Notes: a model not told the origin generated them from the sequence alone. Numbered from the stretch's first letter, positions 8,277 through 17,996 are shown. The stretch is 48,999 nucleotides of DNA from Prevotella sp. (GCA_017618275.1 JAFZUS010000125.1:1-48999); one strand, 5' to 3'. Numbers and translations: made by a program.

Positions 8277-9869
8277 ATGAAAAAATTGATGAAATATACA
8301 CTGATTGGCTCTCTTTGTCTTGTTGCAGTGGCCTGCTCGGATCAGGAGGCAATGAATGTCAACCCCAATGCGGCTTCAAATGTTCCGTCGAACATGATCA
8401 TGAACGCAGCGGAGAAGTGGACGATGGATAATATCTACGACAACTGGTTCAGTGGTCGTCAGTGCCTCGTGTATTCTCAGCAGTGGAGCCAGCGTAACTA
8501 TACTGAGGAGGATCGTTACCAGATCCGTGAGTCTGTGAACAACAGTTACTTCAAGTATATGTATATGGGTCTGAACAATTTCCAGAAGGTGATCAGCATG
8601 AACACCGATGAGGCTACGAAAGATGCCAGTTCGGCCTATGGCGCCAACGCCAACCAGATTGCCGCTGCCATGATTATGAAGGTATGGCTGGCAGATGTGA
8701 TGACCGACACTTGGGGAAGCATCCCTTACTCTGAGGCACTGAAACTGGAAAGCGACGGTGTGCTCTATGCCAAGTACGACGATCAGAAGGATCTCTATGC
8801 CCAGTTGATGAACGAGTTGACTGAGGCTGTGAATATGATCGATGAGAGCGAGCCTGCATTTATCAGCGGTGACGTAATCTACGATGGTGATGCTTCGAAG
8901 TGGAAGAAGTTCGGTAACTCATTGAAGTGCCGTCTCGCTATCCATATGTCGAAAGTTGACAGCAACTGGAAGGCTTACATCCAGCAGGCTCTGGCCAGCG
9001 GTGTGATGGAGAGCAACGACGACGCTGCCAAGTTCCAGTATACTGCTTCCGGATCTGAGTACTGTAAGTTCTATGAGGGATTCTATGTGGATCGTCGTAA
9101 CGACTTTGCCATCAACAAGACTCTGGCAGACCTGTTGAAGGGTCAGCCCGACACGCTGAACGCCAAGTCGCACCCCTGGGCGGGCGTGATAGACCCACGT
9201 ATCCACGTATTCACCGTAGATGATGGTAAGTGGAACGGTATGGCCGTGGCCACTCAGACCGGTATTCAGGCCCGTCTATTCACTCAGGACGGTGTGGCCA
9301 GTTGGTATCACAATCAGCCCCCTGTGCTGTACAAGACCTATGCAGTGCCCCTGATGACCTATGCTGAACTGAAGTTCATCATCGGTGAGTACAACGGCTT
9401 CAGCGTTGAGGACTACAAGGAAGGTGTGGAGGCCAGTATCGACTACTGGTACGATGTCATGGGCGAGGCCTACGACCCTGCAGAGGTTGCAGCCTACGTG
9501 GATGCCGTCTGCCAGAATGTGAATGCTGAGGCCTATGCCATACAGAAATATATCGACCTCTTCACCAACGGTACGGAGGCTTGGACCGAGATTCGTCGTA
9601 CGGGCTATCCCGAGCAGATTGTACGCCCAGGAGAGATCTGTGCAGTGTACGATACCGACAACGGCCAGGTTCCTTATGAATTTACGCCACTGTCTGAAGT
9701 GAAGGGTGATATCATTGCACGTGTGAAGTATCCGACGGATGAGAGCACGCTGAATAGTGATAGTTGGAAGGCTGCTGTTGCCAAACTCCAGGATGGCACC
9801 AACAACTACTACTCTAAGATGTTCTGGGACGTTCGTACTTCAACTTACGATCATCCAGCAAATAAGTAG
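8277..9869 (+). CDS. SusD-like surface lipoprotein (SusD-like_2 type)
   Basis: The 530-residue partner of the preceding transporter forms the lid that captures substrate outside the outer membrane. It has an SPII signal with lipobox VAVACS (Cys20). The motifs NVNPNAASNVPSNMIMNAA and later ADVMTDTWGSIPYSEAL, PLMTYAELKFIIGEY and QKYIDLFTNGTEAWTEIRRTGYPEQI fit the SusD-like_2 branch, which is distinct from the SusD of the next locus. A true Shine-Dalgarno AAGGAGG lies about 10 bases before the ATG, unusual here because most starts in the window lack one. A strong terminator follows and no enzymes are present in this unit. Confidence 0.9.
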   Translation: MKKLMKYTLIGSLCLVAVACSDQEAMNVNPNAASNVPSNMIMNAAEKWTMDNIYDNWFSGRQCLVYSQQWSQRNYTEEDRYQIRESVNNSYFKYMYMGLNNFQKVISMNTDEATKDASSAYGANANQIAAAMIMKVWLADVMTDTWGSIPYSEALKLESDGVLYAKYDDQKDLYAQLMNELTEAVNMIDESEPAFISGDVIYDGDASKWKKFGNSLKCRLAIHMSKVDSNWKAYIQQALASGVMESNDDAAKFQYTASGSEYCKFYEGFYVDRRNDFAINKTLADLLKGQPDTLNAKSHPWAGVIDPRIHVFTVDDGKWNGMAVATQTGIQARLFTQDGVASWYHNQPPVLYKTYAVPLMTYAELKFIIGEYNGFSVEDYKEGVEASIDYWYDVMGEAYDPAEVAAYVDAVCQNVNAEAYAIQKYIDLFTNGTEAWTEIRRTGYPEQIVRPGEICAVYDTDNGQVPYEFTPLSEVKGDIIARVKYPTDESTLNSDSWKAAVAKLQDGTNNYYSKMFWDVRTSTYDHPANK

Positions 9870-9893
9870 AACACCAATAGACTGGAATCATAG

Positions 9894-9936
9894 CGGGGTC
9901 GGGGAATTTGATATGTTCTCCGACCCCGTGATTTTT
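9894..9936 (+). terminator. Terminator after the first susC-susD pair
   Basis: The arms CGGGGTCGG (9894-9902) and CCGACCCCG (9920-9928) form a 9-bp GC-rich stem around a 17-base loop, followed by TGATTTTT. Bases 9937-10010 hold nothing else recognisable. Confidence 0.75.
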
Positions 9937-10011
9937 GGGGTCGTATCAAATCTACAGTCCAAATAAATAGTATACATCTTGGTTGATATAAGTCTACTAC
10001 AGTCGTTGAAA

Positions 10012-10255
10012 TGTTAAAAAATGATGCCCTAATGTGATTTTTTTATAAAATTATTCGTTTTTTAAAAACTTATGCACTATTTTTGCAAACTGAAACTATC
10101 AAAAAGGGACAAAGTGGCAACACCTCAGCCCCCTATTGTGCTTGTATAATATACTTGTATAATATATGTACGCGAACATTAATATTTTAAACATTTAATA
10201 ATTAATTAACAAAAAGAGAGAGATTTATGGAAAAAAGACTAACAATGTTGATGGT
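10012..10255 (+). repeat. Duplicated susC promoter-leader module, copy 2
   Basis: This is the second copy of the module at 4872-5100: same promoter region, the same CAACACCTCAGCCCCCT in the leader (10118-10134), AACAAAAAGAGAGA before the ATG, and near-identical first codons (MEKRL, FLCVGS, LAQTKV). This copy carries an extra TATAATATACTTG-type AT repeat near 10145-10165. It fills most of the 357-base gap between the two loci. Confidence 0.85.
10078..10085 (+). promoter_or_regulatory. Promoter -7 box of the second susC operon
   Basis: TATTTTTG at the position equivalent to 4944-4951 of the first operon, with the same upstream TTCG (10054-10057) 20 bases away. It predicts a leader of about 135 nt. 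Confidence 0.6.
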
Positions 10256-13200
10256 CAGCCTCTTCCTTTGTGTAGGAAGTATGCTGGCACAGACAAAGGT
10301 TTCCGGTACGGTCTACTCGCAGGAAGACGGACAGCCGATTATCGGCGCTGCCGTTAAGGTTGTGGGAACAAGTACTGGTCTTCTCACGGATGTGGAAGGT
10401 AAGTTTACTCTGACTCTTCCCGCAGGAAAAAATCAGTTAGAGATTTCATACCTTGGTATGGAGACTCAGACAGTACAGGCCAAGAACAACATGCGTGTGT
10501 TCTTGAAAACCGATTCTAAGATGGTTGACGAAGTCATCGTCGTGGCCTATGGTACTCAGAAGAAATCGTCATTTACCGGTTCTGCTTCAGTGGTTGGTGC
10601 AGAGGATATCGGTAAAGTGCAGGTGACCAATGCTGTCGATGCTTTGAAGGGTAAGGCTGCTGGTGTGCAGATCTATAGTGCCTCTGGTCAGCCTGGTACG
10701 ACACCAAACATTCGTATCCGTGGTGTGAACTCTATTAATGCTGATAGTGATCCTCTGTTGGTAGTTGACGGAGCCCCCTATGATGGTAGCCTTAACGACA
10801 TCAACCCTGCAGACGTGGAGTCGATGACCGTACTGAAGGATGCCGCTTCAACATCTCTGTATGGTGCCCGTGGTGGTAATGGTGTCATCCTGATTACCAC
10901 GAAGAGCGGTAAGCGTGGCAAGGACGCTACTATCACATTTGATGCCAAGTGGGGTTCAAACCAACAGGCAACTCCTAACTATGAGGTAATTAATAGCCCT
11001 GCCAAGTATTATGAGAAGTACTACAGTGGTCTGAATCTTTATGCTCAAAATAAATTGGGTTATTCTGCCAATGAGGCTTGGCAGTGGGCTAACCAGGCCA
11101 TGCTTGCCAACAGTGGCGACTTTACTCTGGGATATAACGTTTACAACGTTCCTGAGGGCCAGTTGATGATTGGCCAGAATGGCAAGATGAATCCTAATGC
11201 TACATTAGGTCGCGTTGTTACTTATAAGGATACGCAATATTTGCTGACTCCTGATAACTGGGAAGATGAAGTTTACAACAATGGCCTCCGTCAGGAGTAT
11301 ACGGTTAGTGCCAATGGCGCAACAGAACGCTCAAACTTCTATGTGTCAGCCAACTATCTTAAGAATGAGGGTATTACTACAGGTTCTGACTTCACTCGTT
11401 TCACAGGTCGTCTGAAGGCTGATTTCCAACTGAAGTCTTGGTTGAAGGTCGGTGCCAATGCCAGTTACGCACATTTTGTGCAGAACTATCTGGGCGATGA
11501 TGGTACAAGTGGCAGTTCCGGCAATGCATTCTCATTGATTAATCTGGCTCCTATCTATCCCGTATATATCCGTGACGCTAACGGTAACTTTATTTACGAC
11601 GAGAATTCGCGTCAGATTTTCTACGACTATGGTGATCGTGCCATCAATGGACAGTATCGTCCTTACTTAAGCCAGTCGAACCCACTTTCGGCCAATGCTC
11701 TGGATACCCGTGAACGTGAGGGAAACAACTTCAGTGCTACTGGTACGATTGAGGTACGTCTGCCTTACGGCTTTACCTTCACTTCTCTCAACACAGTTTA
11801 TATGCGTGAGTATCGCTATACAAACACCACGAATCCGTTCTTTGGACAGTATGCCTCCTCTAACGGTATTGTTAGCAAAGAGCATATGCGTTGGTGGAAC
11901 TATAACTACCAGCAGCGTCTGAACTGGCGTGGTGACTTTGGCAAGCATGGTATTGATGCCATGGTGGCCCATGAGTACACCCGCAACTACGACTACGACC
12001 TTTGGGCAGGTAAGCAAAATATGTTCTCTGTATTCAATAAGGAATTGGCTGGTGCTGTTATTTTGGGTAGCGCATCATCTACCATGGGCGAGTACAACGA
12101 TGAGCGTTGGGTCGGTCGTGCTCAGTATAGTTTCGATGAGAAGTATTATTTGCATACTTCATTTACCCGTGAGGCCTCTTCACACTTCGCTCCAGAGAAC
12201 CGTTGGGGTAACTTCTGGTCACTGGGTGCTGCCTGGCTGATTTCTAAAGAGAAGTTCTTCAAGGTCAGATGGATTGATGAACTGAAATTCAAAGCCTCTT
12301 ATGGTGAGAACGGTAATGACCAGATTGGTTCTTATCGCTACATCAACTACTACAATATCAATAACTCAAATAATCAGGTTTCACTGGTTCCTTCTGCACT
12401 CGGTAATGAAGATATTTCTTGGGAGAAGGCTGGCAAGTTCAATATTGGTTTCGACTTTACGATGTTGAAGAATCGTGTTTGGGGTAGCATTGAGTACTAC
12501 TCAAACAAGACCAATGATATGTTGTCTTGGTATCCTCTCCCCGCTTCGTTCGGTTATACAGGCTACTATGCTAATGTTGGTAATATGATTAATAGGGGTG
12601 TTGAAATTGACCTCCATGCTGACATTATTCGTTCTAACGACCTTACTTGGTCTGTTTATGCTAACCTGACTTCGAACCACAACGAAATTACAGAGTTGGC
12701 AGAGGCTCGTAAGACCTGGCAGGACAACCTTCAGGGCAAGGGTTATTCTTCTGGTTCATACTTCTACATGGAAGGTGAGTCACGTTATTCATACATGACA
12801 CGTCGTTATGCTGGTGTCTATACGGAAAGCACCTATTCAATGGTTGGTGACGAAAAGTACGATCCCAGCAAGGGCGGTATGTCAATGTGGTGGATGAATG
12901 AGTATGAGAAGGATGCCAATAAGAAGGAAATCTATTATGACAAAGATTGGAATGTGATTGACGATCCTGATAGTTATGTAGGTGAAAAGCGTCGTAAGAA
13001 GGTCGGTGAAAAGGCTACAACTACCTATAGTGAGTCCGACGACTATATCATCGGCGACATGATGCCAGACGTATATGGCGGTTTCGGAACGAGTTTGGCA
13101 TGGAAGGGCTTTGATCTGTCTGTTGATTTCCAGTATCAGTTAGGTGGTAATGTTTATGACAGTGAATATGCTAGTCTGATGGGTAACACCCGTGGTTTCG

Positions 13201-13544
13201 GTATGCACGTGGATATTCTCAATTCATGGACACCTGACAACCAGAACACTGTTGTTCCTCGTTATCAGTCACAGGATACTTATTCGAATGGTGCTTCCGA
13301 TCGTTTCATTATCAGTGCCTCTTACCTCTCATTGCAGAACATTACACTGGGTTACACACTGCCGAAGTCTTGGTCAACCAAGATCGGTGTGCAGAAGATT
13401 CGTCTTTATGGCGTAGCCGACAATGTATGGCTCTGGTCTAAGCGTCAGGGTCTCGACCCACGTCGTAGCATCACTGGAGGATCTGGTGCTCAGTACTATA
13501 GTTCCATCCGCACCATTTCTGGTGGTATCTCCGTGACTTTCTAA
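10227..13544 (+). CDS. SusC/RagA-type TonB-dependent outer-membrane transporter
   Basis: This 1105-residue SusC has a signal peptide ending SMLAQ, a carboxypeptidase-regulatory-like domain (about 23-105), TonB-box-like DEVIVVAYGTQKK, a plug (ALKGKAAGVQI, IRIRGVNSINADSDPLLVVDGAPY, MTVLKDAASTSLYGARGGNGVILITTK) and a barrel ending GGISVTF. Its first 95 residues are nearly the same as in the transporter at 5.1 kb, whereas plug and barrel differ clearly, so only the N-terminal module and leader are shared. It heads an operon with a SusD-family lipoprotein and a third lipoprotein. No local regulator is seen. Confidence 0.93.
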   Translation: MEKRLTMLMVSLFLCVGSMLAQTKVSGTVYSQEDGQPIIGAAVKVVGTSTGLLTDVEGKFTLTLPAGKNQLEISYLGMETQTVQAKNNMRVFLKTDSKMVDEVIVVAYGTQKKSSFTGSASVVGAEDIGKVQVTNAVDALKGKAAGVQIYSASGQPGTTPNIRIRGVNSINADSDPLLVVDGAPYDGSLNDINPADVESMTVLKDAASTSLYGARGGNGVILITTKSGKRGKDATITFDAKWGSNQQATPNYEVINSPAKYYEKYYSGLNLYAQNKLGYSANEAWQWANQAMLANSGDFTLGYNVYNVPEGQLMIGQNGKMNPNATLGRVVTYKDTQYLLTPDNWEDEVYNNGLRQEYTVSANGATERSNFYVSANYLKNEGITTGSDFTRFTGRLKADFQLKSWLKVGANASYAHFVQNYLGDDGTSGSSGNAFSLINLAPIYPVYIRDANGNFIYDENSRQIFYDYGDRAINGQYRPYLSQSNPLSANALDTREREGNNFSATGTIEVRLPYGFTFTSLNTVYMREYRYTNTTNPFFGQYASSNGIVSKEHMRWWNYNYQQRLNWRGDFGKHGIDAMVAHEYTRNYDYDLWAGKQNMFSVFNKELAGAVILGSASSTMGEYNDERWVGRAQYSFDEKYYLHTSFTREASSHFAPENRWGNFWSLGAAWLISKEKFFKVRWIDELKFKASYGENGNDQIGSYRYINYYNINNSNNQVSLVPSALGNEDISWEKAGKFNIGFDFTMLKNRVWGSIEYYSNKTNDMLSWYPLPASFGYTGYYANVGNMINRGVEIDLHADIIRSNDLTWSVYANLTSNHNEITELAEARKTWQDNLQGKGYSSGSYFYMEGESRYSYMTRRYAGVYTESTYSMVGDEKYDPSKGGMSMWWMNEYEKDANKKEIYYDKDWNVIDDPDSYVGEKRRKKVGEKATTTYSESDDYIIGDMMPDVYGGFGTSLAWKGFDLSVDFQYQLGGNVYDSEYASLMGNTRGFGMHVDILNSWTPDNQNTVVPRYQSQDTYSNGASDRFIISASYLSLQNITLGYTLPKSWSTKIGVQKIRLYGVADNVWLWSKRQGLDPRRSITGGSGAQYYSSIRTISGGISVTF

Positions 13545-13579
13545 AGTAATATGTAAAAGTTAAAGATAATAATAAGAAT

Positions 13580-15193
13580 ATGAAAAGACTGAATAAAACA
13601 ATATTCACCCTCGCAGCAGCAGTTGTCAGTCTTGCTACGCTGAACAGTTGTATCGAGGAGACAGAGCCGACATCAGTTGCTACGACTAAGCAGATTGCCG
13701 AGTCGTCGTCTGCTACTGAGGCTCTATTGATGGCACAGCCAGCCTACTTCAATCTTCTATGGGATGACGACCGCCATTACTCATTTGGCTATGGTGCTAT
13801 GATGCACATTCGCGACATTATGGCTAGCGACATTACCAAGAATACTACAAGTTATAACCAGTGGCGTTACTGGCTTTGCAACCAATATCAGGGTGATGCT
13901 TATATCTTTGGACAGTTTATCTGGAACTATTATTACGGATTTGTGCTGGCTGCCAACAACGTGATTGGTAATATTAATCCTGAGACAGCAACAGCGGAGC
14001 AACTCGGGTATTTAGGTACAGGTTATGCCTTCCGTGCTATGCTCTATCTGGATATGGCCCGTATGTATGAGTTCCTGCCAAACGATGGAACAAAGAGTAT
14101 CAATGCCAATGGTAACGATGTAACAGGTCTGACTGTTCCCATTGTGAAGGCAGAGATGACGCAGGATGAAGCCCGCAACAACCCACGTGCTACCCGTGCA
14201 GAAATGAAGAGTTTCATCGAGGAAGATCTGGACAATGCTGAACAGTATATTGGCAACCTTAAGGATACAAACGGCAAGACCCTTCCTGATCTGTCTTGCG
14301 TCTATGGTCTGAAGGCTCGTCTGTATATGTGGATTGAGGATTATGCCAAGGCTCAGGAGTATGCCCGCAAGGCTATCAATGCTGCAAGTGTAGATCCAAT
14401 GTCTCAGGAAGAGTGTCTGAACACCACCACCGGTTTCAATGTAACTGATCCTTGGATGTGGGGAGCCCAGATGACTACAGAGGATGATGTCGTACAGACG
14501 GGTATCATCAACTGGACATCACATGTGAGCGATGAGAGTACCTTTGGCTACTGTGGAGCCGCTACAGGTCTTTACAACGTAGCAGACAAGAAATTCTATG
14601 AGCGTATCAGTAATACCGACTTCCGTAAGTTAGAGTTCAAGGCTCCAGAAGGATCGCCTTTGGCTGACAAGGTGTCATATGTCAATAAAGTCTATGCTGC
14701 CGACTTTGCTGATTATACTATGGTGAAGTTCCGTCCCGGAGATGGTAATGCTGATGACTATATGACAGGTTCTGCAACAGCATATCCTATCATGCGTGTT
14801 GAAGAAATGTACTTCATTGAAGCAGAGGCTGCCGCTCATCTGAACCCCTCACAGGGTCAGCAACTCATCAATGATTTCATGACCAAGTATCGTGACCCGA
14901 ACTATAATACCACAAAGTCTGGTGATGAACTGGTTGAAGAGATCGTGTTCCAGAAGCGTGTCGAATTGGTAGGTGAAGGTCAGTCGTTCTTTGATATCAA
15001 GCGTCTGAACTATCCTGTTACCCGTGGTTATGAGGGTACTAACTTTATTGCTACTGCTCGTTTCAATACCACAACACGTCCTGCTTGGATGAACATCGTA
15101 ATGGTTCGTACCGAGAAGAATAATAATCCTGCTGTAGACGGCTGGAACAATCCTGATCCTTCAGATGTTTACAAAGTCTGGACAGGTCAATAA
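13580..15193 (+). CDS. RagB/SusD-family surface lipoprotein
   Basis: This is the 537-residue substrate-binding lid for the preceding transporter. The lipobox is LNSC (Cys24). Typical RagB/SusD features include the TPR-like helical N-terminal half (AANNVIGNINPETATAEQLGYLG, YAFRAMLYLDMARMYEF, ARLYMWIEDYAKAQEYARKAI) and the C-terminal segment PIMRVEEMYFIEAEAAAHL, IVFQKRVELVGEGQSFFDIKRLNYPVTRGY. It belongs to the classical RagB-like branch, unlike the SusD-like_2 protein of the first locus. Thirty-five bases separate it from susC and 27 from the next gene, consistent with one operon. Confidence 0.92.
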   Translation: MKRLNKTIFTLAAAVVSLATLNSCIEETEPTSVATTKQIAESSSATEALLMAQPAYFNLLWDDDRHYSFGYGAMMHIRDIMASDITKNTTSYNQWRYWLCNQYQGDAYIFGQFIWNYYYGFVLAANNVIGNINPETATAEQLGYLGTGYAFRAMLYLDMARMYEFLPNDGTKSINANGNDVTGLTVPIVKAEMTQDEARNNPRATRAEMKSFIEEDLDNAEQYIGNLKDTNGKTLPDLSCVYGLKARLYMWIEDYAKAQEYARKAINAASVDPMSQEECLNTTTGFNVTDPWMWGAQMTTEDDVVQTGIINWTSHVSDESTFGYCGAATGLYNVADKKFYERISNTDFRKLEFKAPEGSPLADKVSYVNKVYAADFADYTMVKFRPGDGNADDYMTGSATAYPIMRVEEMYFIEAEAAAHLNPSQGQQLINDFMTKYRDPNYNTTKSGDELVEEIVFQKRVELVGEGQSFFDIKRLNYPVTRGYEGTNFIATARFNTTTRPAWMNIVMVRTEKNNNPAVDGWNNPDPSDVYKVWTGQ

Positions 15194-15220
15194 TAGTAAT
15201 ATCATAAAAGAAAAGCAATT

Positions 15221-15997
15221 ATGAAGAAATTATTTAAATATACATACGTTGCTCTGGCAGGCATGATGGCTCTGGCTTTGGCATCTTGTGTGGATAAATA
15301 TGAATATGATGGTGTAGGCGAGAGTGATCCTGGTGCTTTCATCTCTGCTGATGCCACGCAGATAAAGTATGCAGCAGATGATGCTCAGATACTGAACTTC
15401 GTCCTTCAGCGTACAAATCCTGAGTCTGCAGAGGATATCGCTCTGACTTGTGACAATAGCAAGTTCCAGGTTCCTTCATCAGTAAACTTTGCTGCTGGTG
15501 AGAGTAAGAAGACTGTTTCTGTACCATTCAGCATTCTTGGAGGTACAACAGAAGAAGTCACAATTTCTGTTGCTCCTCAGAGTGCCACAGTATACGGCGT
15601 AGGTGAGATGAAATTCACCATTACACGTGACTTCGTATGGGAGTATCTTGGCGAGGGAGTGTACACTGCATGGCTGTTTGGTGAGAGTTGGCCTCAGAAA
15701 GTCTATCGTGGTGAGGGCACTCAACTCTATAAACTCACTAGTTGTATTGCTGAGGGTTATGACATCGAGTTCGAATTGACAGAAGACGGTCAGCATTTGG
15801 CTAAGCCTATTGCTACTCAGGAGACTGGTTATGTACATCCCAGTTATGGTATGATATCATTGACCAATGGTGTTGATGATGATAAGAATCCGTTGGATAT
15901 TGTTCGCGAGGACAACATCATCTACCTGCCTATGAATTATATCGTCAGCGCAGGTTCATTTGGAACAAATTATGACTCTATAGAACTTCCTGAATAA
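15221..15997 (+). CDS. Surface lipoprotein with a Calx-beta-like domain, third gene of the susCD operon
   Basis: The 258-residue protein has an SPII signal with lipobox LASC (Cys22). Residues about 30-135 resemble a Calx-beta-type immunoglobulin-like repeat (LNFVLQRTNPESAEDIALTC, VPSSVNFAAGESKKTVSVPF, EVTISVAPQSATVYGVGEMKFTI). The rest (VWEYLGEGVYTAWLFGES to the end) is a beta-rich domain I do not recognise by name, but it recurs in proteins encoded after susCD pairs. By position it is probably a surface glycan- or peptide-binding accessory protein (SGBP-like). The substrate is unknown. A strong terminator follows. Confidence 0.75.
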   Translation: MKKLFKYTYVALAGMMALALASCVDKYEYDGVGESDPGAFISADATQIKYAADDAQILNFVLQRTNPESAEDIALTCDNSKFQVPSSVNFAAGESKKTVSVPFSILGGTTEEVTISVAPQSATVYGVGEMKFTITRDFVWEYLGEGVYTAWLFGESWPQKVYRGEGTQLYKLTSCIAEGYDIEFELTEDGQHLAKPIATQETGYVHPSYGMISLTNGVDDDKNPLDIVREDNIIYLPMNYIVSAGSFGTNYDSIELPE

Positions 15998-16016
15998 GGC
16001 TTGTTCGTATTTTTTC

Positions 16017-16056
16017 AAGGCCGTGCCGGCGACATTTTCCTCGGCACGGCCTTTCT
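16017..16056 (+). terminator. Terminator of the second susCD operon
   Basis: Perfect 12-bp stem AAGGCCGTGCCG/CGGCACGGCCTT (16017-16028 and 16042-16053) with a 13-base loop, then TCT. The lower stem's TT plus the downstream T partly replace a long T-run. Confidence 0.8.
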
Positions 16057-16081
16057 AACTTAAAAATTTAGAAAGATATTT

Positions 16082-17737
16082 ATGAAACTGAAAGCAACCA
16101 TCATCCTCGCATTTTTACTGGCAACTATTAGTTCGTCAGCAGCAGAAAGAACTGCTGTAGAGAAAAGAATGGTGGCAGAACAATATTTAGGTACGCATTC
16201 TACTCGTACGACCTCTAATAATTTGCGTACGATAGTTGAGAATGAGATGCTGACGATGATAGGTTCTGAAAACTGTGGTTTTGTCATCGTGCCTAATGAT
16301 GATGTGTTTCCTCCAGTTATTGGATACTCACAAGAAGCGTTTTCGTCAGACATGCCTTCAGGCCTTAATTGGTACCTGGGTGCTGCAGGAGAATCCATGA
16401 GAGAAATCCTTGCAGGTAATGCGCGGTATAAAACCATTACCCCGCCATCAGATATTCCTGAGTCAGTAGATCCTTTTATAACATCCACATGGGATCAAGG
16501 TAACCCCTACAACAAGTTATGTCCTGGTGGTAATGGTACATCATCCAGGCTCTATCCTACGGGTTGTGTGGCTACAGCGTTGGCACAAATCATGTATTAT
16601 CATAAATATCCCGAAGTAGGTATCGGCGATCATCAGTATTCATTCAAGCCACAGTCTGGTGTGGGTAGAATTTTATCAGCCAATTTTGGTGAGACTCATT
16701 ATGATTGGGCAAATATGCTGGATGACTATTCAAAGGGATATACTGACGAACAGGCTGACGCAGTAGCGACATTAATGCTACACTGTGGCGTTGCTGTAGA
16801 AATGGGATATACTTCTTCTGGAAGTGGATCGTATGGACAAGAGGCTTGTCTAGGTATCAAAAAATTCTTTGGCTATAATAAGAATGCACGATTATATACT
16901 CGTGACTATTACACGGCAGAATTATGGATGCAGATGATTTTTAAGGAACTGAATCTCAAACGCCCCATTTACTATAATGGTGTCAGTGAAGGTAGTGGCG
17001 GTCATGCTTTTGTCATCGATGGATATGATAAAGATGGATTTGTACACGTAAATTGGGGATGGGGCGGCAAGTCTAATGGATTCTTTGACATCGCATTGCT
17101 TAATCCGTCTGGTAGCAGTTTTTCTATAGACCAGGGAATGATAATAGGTATTTGTAAACCTGATGTTGACATACCTTATGAGTCTCAAGTGGTAGCAGAT
17201 GAATTGGGCTTTATCTTCTCTGGAACAAGCACAAAAAGAGTGACTATAAGTGGTGTTATTTATAATGCGGCTGCAGAGAAGTTTTATGGTACTATCGCAT
17301 GTGTTCTTGAGAACAGTGAAAATACGATTGTCCTAAAAACAGAAGATAATCTGACACTCCAACCTATTACTGGCGGAAGATGGTTTACTACAAACTTGTC
17401 TTTGAGAAGCAATAATCTTTCATCAATTCCTGATGGTACATACCGTCTCTTTGTTGGTTCAAAGACTGCTGAAGATTCAAGATGGCAATTAGTACGTCCT
17501 AGAGAAGGTGAAGTTAGTAGTTATATCGTCGTAAAGAATGGTGACGATGTGACATGGACAGAAAGTAAAGATGACATGTGGACATCTGAAACCACAGGAA
17601 TCTCATCTGTCACAATAAAGTCACAAGATAATGCGAATTCTAACATCTATGATCTTCAAGGTCATAACAAAGGTAAGGATTTTGCTCCTCTCCACAAGGG
17701 CATCTATATCATCGGTGGAAAGAAAGTGTTGAAATAG
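16082..17737 (+). CDS. Secreted C10-family (streptopain/interpain-like) cysteine peptidase
   Basis: The 551-residue pre-pro-peptidase has a signal peptide (about 1-21), a Spi-C10-type propeptide (about 25-125; VEKRMVAEQYLG, NCGFVIVPNDDVFPPVIGYS) and a C10 catalytic domain: the nucleophile Cys162 lies in PTGCVATALAQIMYYHKYP and the catalytic His308 in GSGGHAFVIDGYDKDGFVHVNWGWGG. The last about 40 residues (NIYDLQGHN, KGIYIIGGKKVLK) look like the reduced C-terminal sorting signal common on Prevotella secreted proteins, which would fit export by T9SS (inference). It sits just downstream of the susCD operon behind a terminator. Its last 12 codons and its terminator are repeated at 19.1 kb. Confidence 0.9.
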   Translation: MKLKATIILAFLLATISSSAAERTAVEKRMVAEQYLGTHSTRTTSNNLRTIVENEMLTMIGSENCGFVIVPNDDVFPPVIGYSQEAFSSDMPSGLNWYLGAAGESMREILAGNARYKTITPPSDIPESVDPFITSTWDQGNPYNKLCPGGNGTSSRLYPTGCVATALAQIMYYHKYPEVGIGDHQYSFKPQSGVGRILSANFGETHYDWANMLDDYSKGYTDEQADAVATLMLHCGVAVEMGYTSSGSGSYGQEACLGIKKFFGYNKNARLYTRDYYTAELWMQMIFKELNLKRPIYYNGVSEGSGGHAFVIDGYDKDGFVHVNWGWGGKSNGFFDIALLNPSGSSFSIDQGMIIGICKPDVDIPYESQVVADELGFIFSGTSTKRVTISGVIYNAAAEKFYGTIACVLENSENTIVLKTEDNLTLQPITGGRWFTTNLSLRSNNLSSIPDGTYRLFVGSKTAEDSRWQLVRPREGEVSSYIVVKNGDDVTWTESKDDMWTSETTGISSVTIKSQDNANSNIYDLQGHNKGKDFAPLHKGIYIIGGKKVLK

Positions 17738-17774
17738 TCGACATTGCTAAAAATACATAAATATCAGCCGGAGT
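17701..17774 (+). repeat. 74-bp direct repeat, copy 1 (end of the C10 gene plus left terminator arm)
   Basis: Bases 17701-17774 are identical to 19099-19172. The repeat covers the last 12 codons and stop of the C10 peptidase gene, the spacer, and the first arm of its terminator. The two copies flank the Rpn-family gene. Confidence 0.95.
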
Positions 17775-17807
17775 CACATTCACTGACGTGAACTTCGGCT
17801 GATATTT
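17759..17807 (+). terminator. Terminator of the C10 peptidase gene
   Basis: The left arm AAATATCAGCCGGAGT pairs with ACTTCGGCTGATATTT across a loop that can extend through CAC/GTG. It ends in the T-rich end of the second arm. Confidence 0.7.
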
Positions 17808-17810
17808 ATC

Positions 17811-17990
17811 CATCATATACCTTCATCACTGGACCCCCCTTTGTAGAAAGGCTTCTTGCGAAGGTATATGTTTGTCAAACATGTACCTGTCATATACATA
17901 ATCATATACCTTTGGGGTTAATTCAGTGCGTTTACTGGCGAACTCGAGTTCGCTCCTTAGCGAACTACAGTGCACTGCCTACACTCTTCT
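17811..17990. repeat. Intergenic repeat-rich stretch (CATATACCTT copies and a 16-bp palindrome)
   Basis: The decamer CATATACCTT occurs directly at 17814-17823 and 17903-17912 and inverted at 17861-17870. A perfect 16-bp palindrome GCGAACTCGAGTTCGC lies at 17938-17953, with GCGAACT repeated at 17959. No gene is evident. The stretch lies between the C10 terminator and the 3' end of the Rpn-family gene. Confidence 0.6.
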
Positions 17991-17996
17991 TATAAC

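Noticed and set aside
9894-9936. GC-rich hairpin after the first susD as a REP element
   Set aside because: It lacks the GGGGAC-N8 layout and sits directly after an operon end, so a terminator is the simpler reading.
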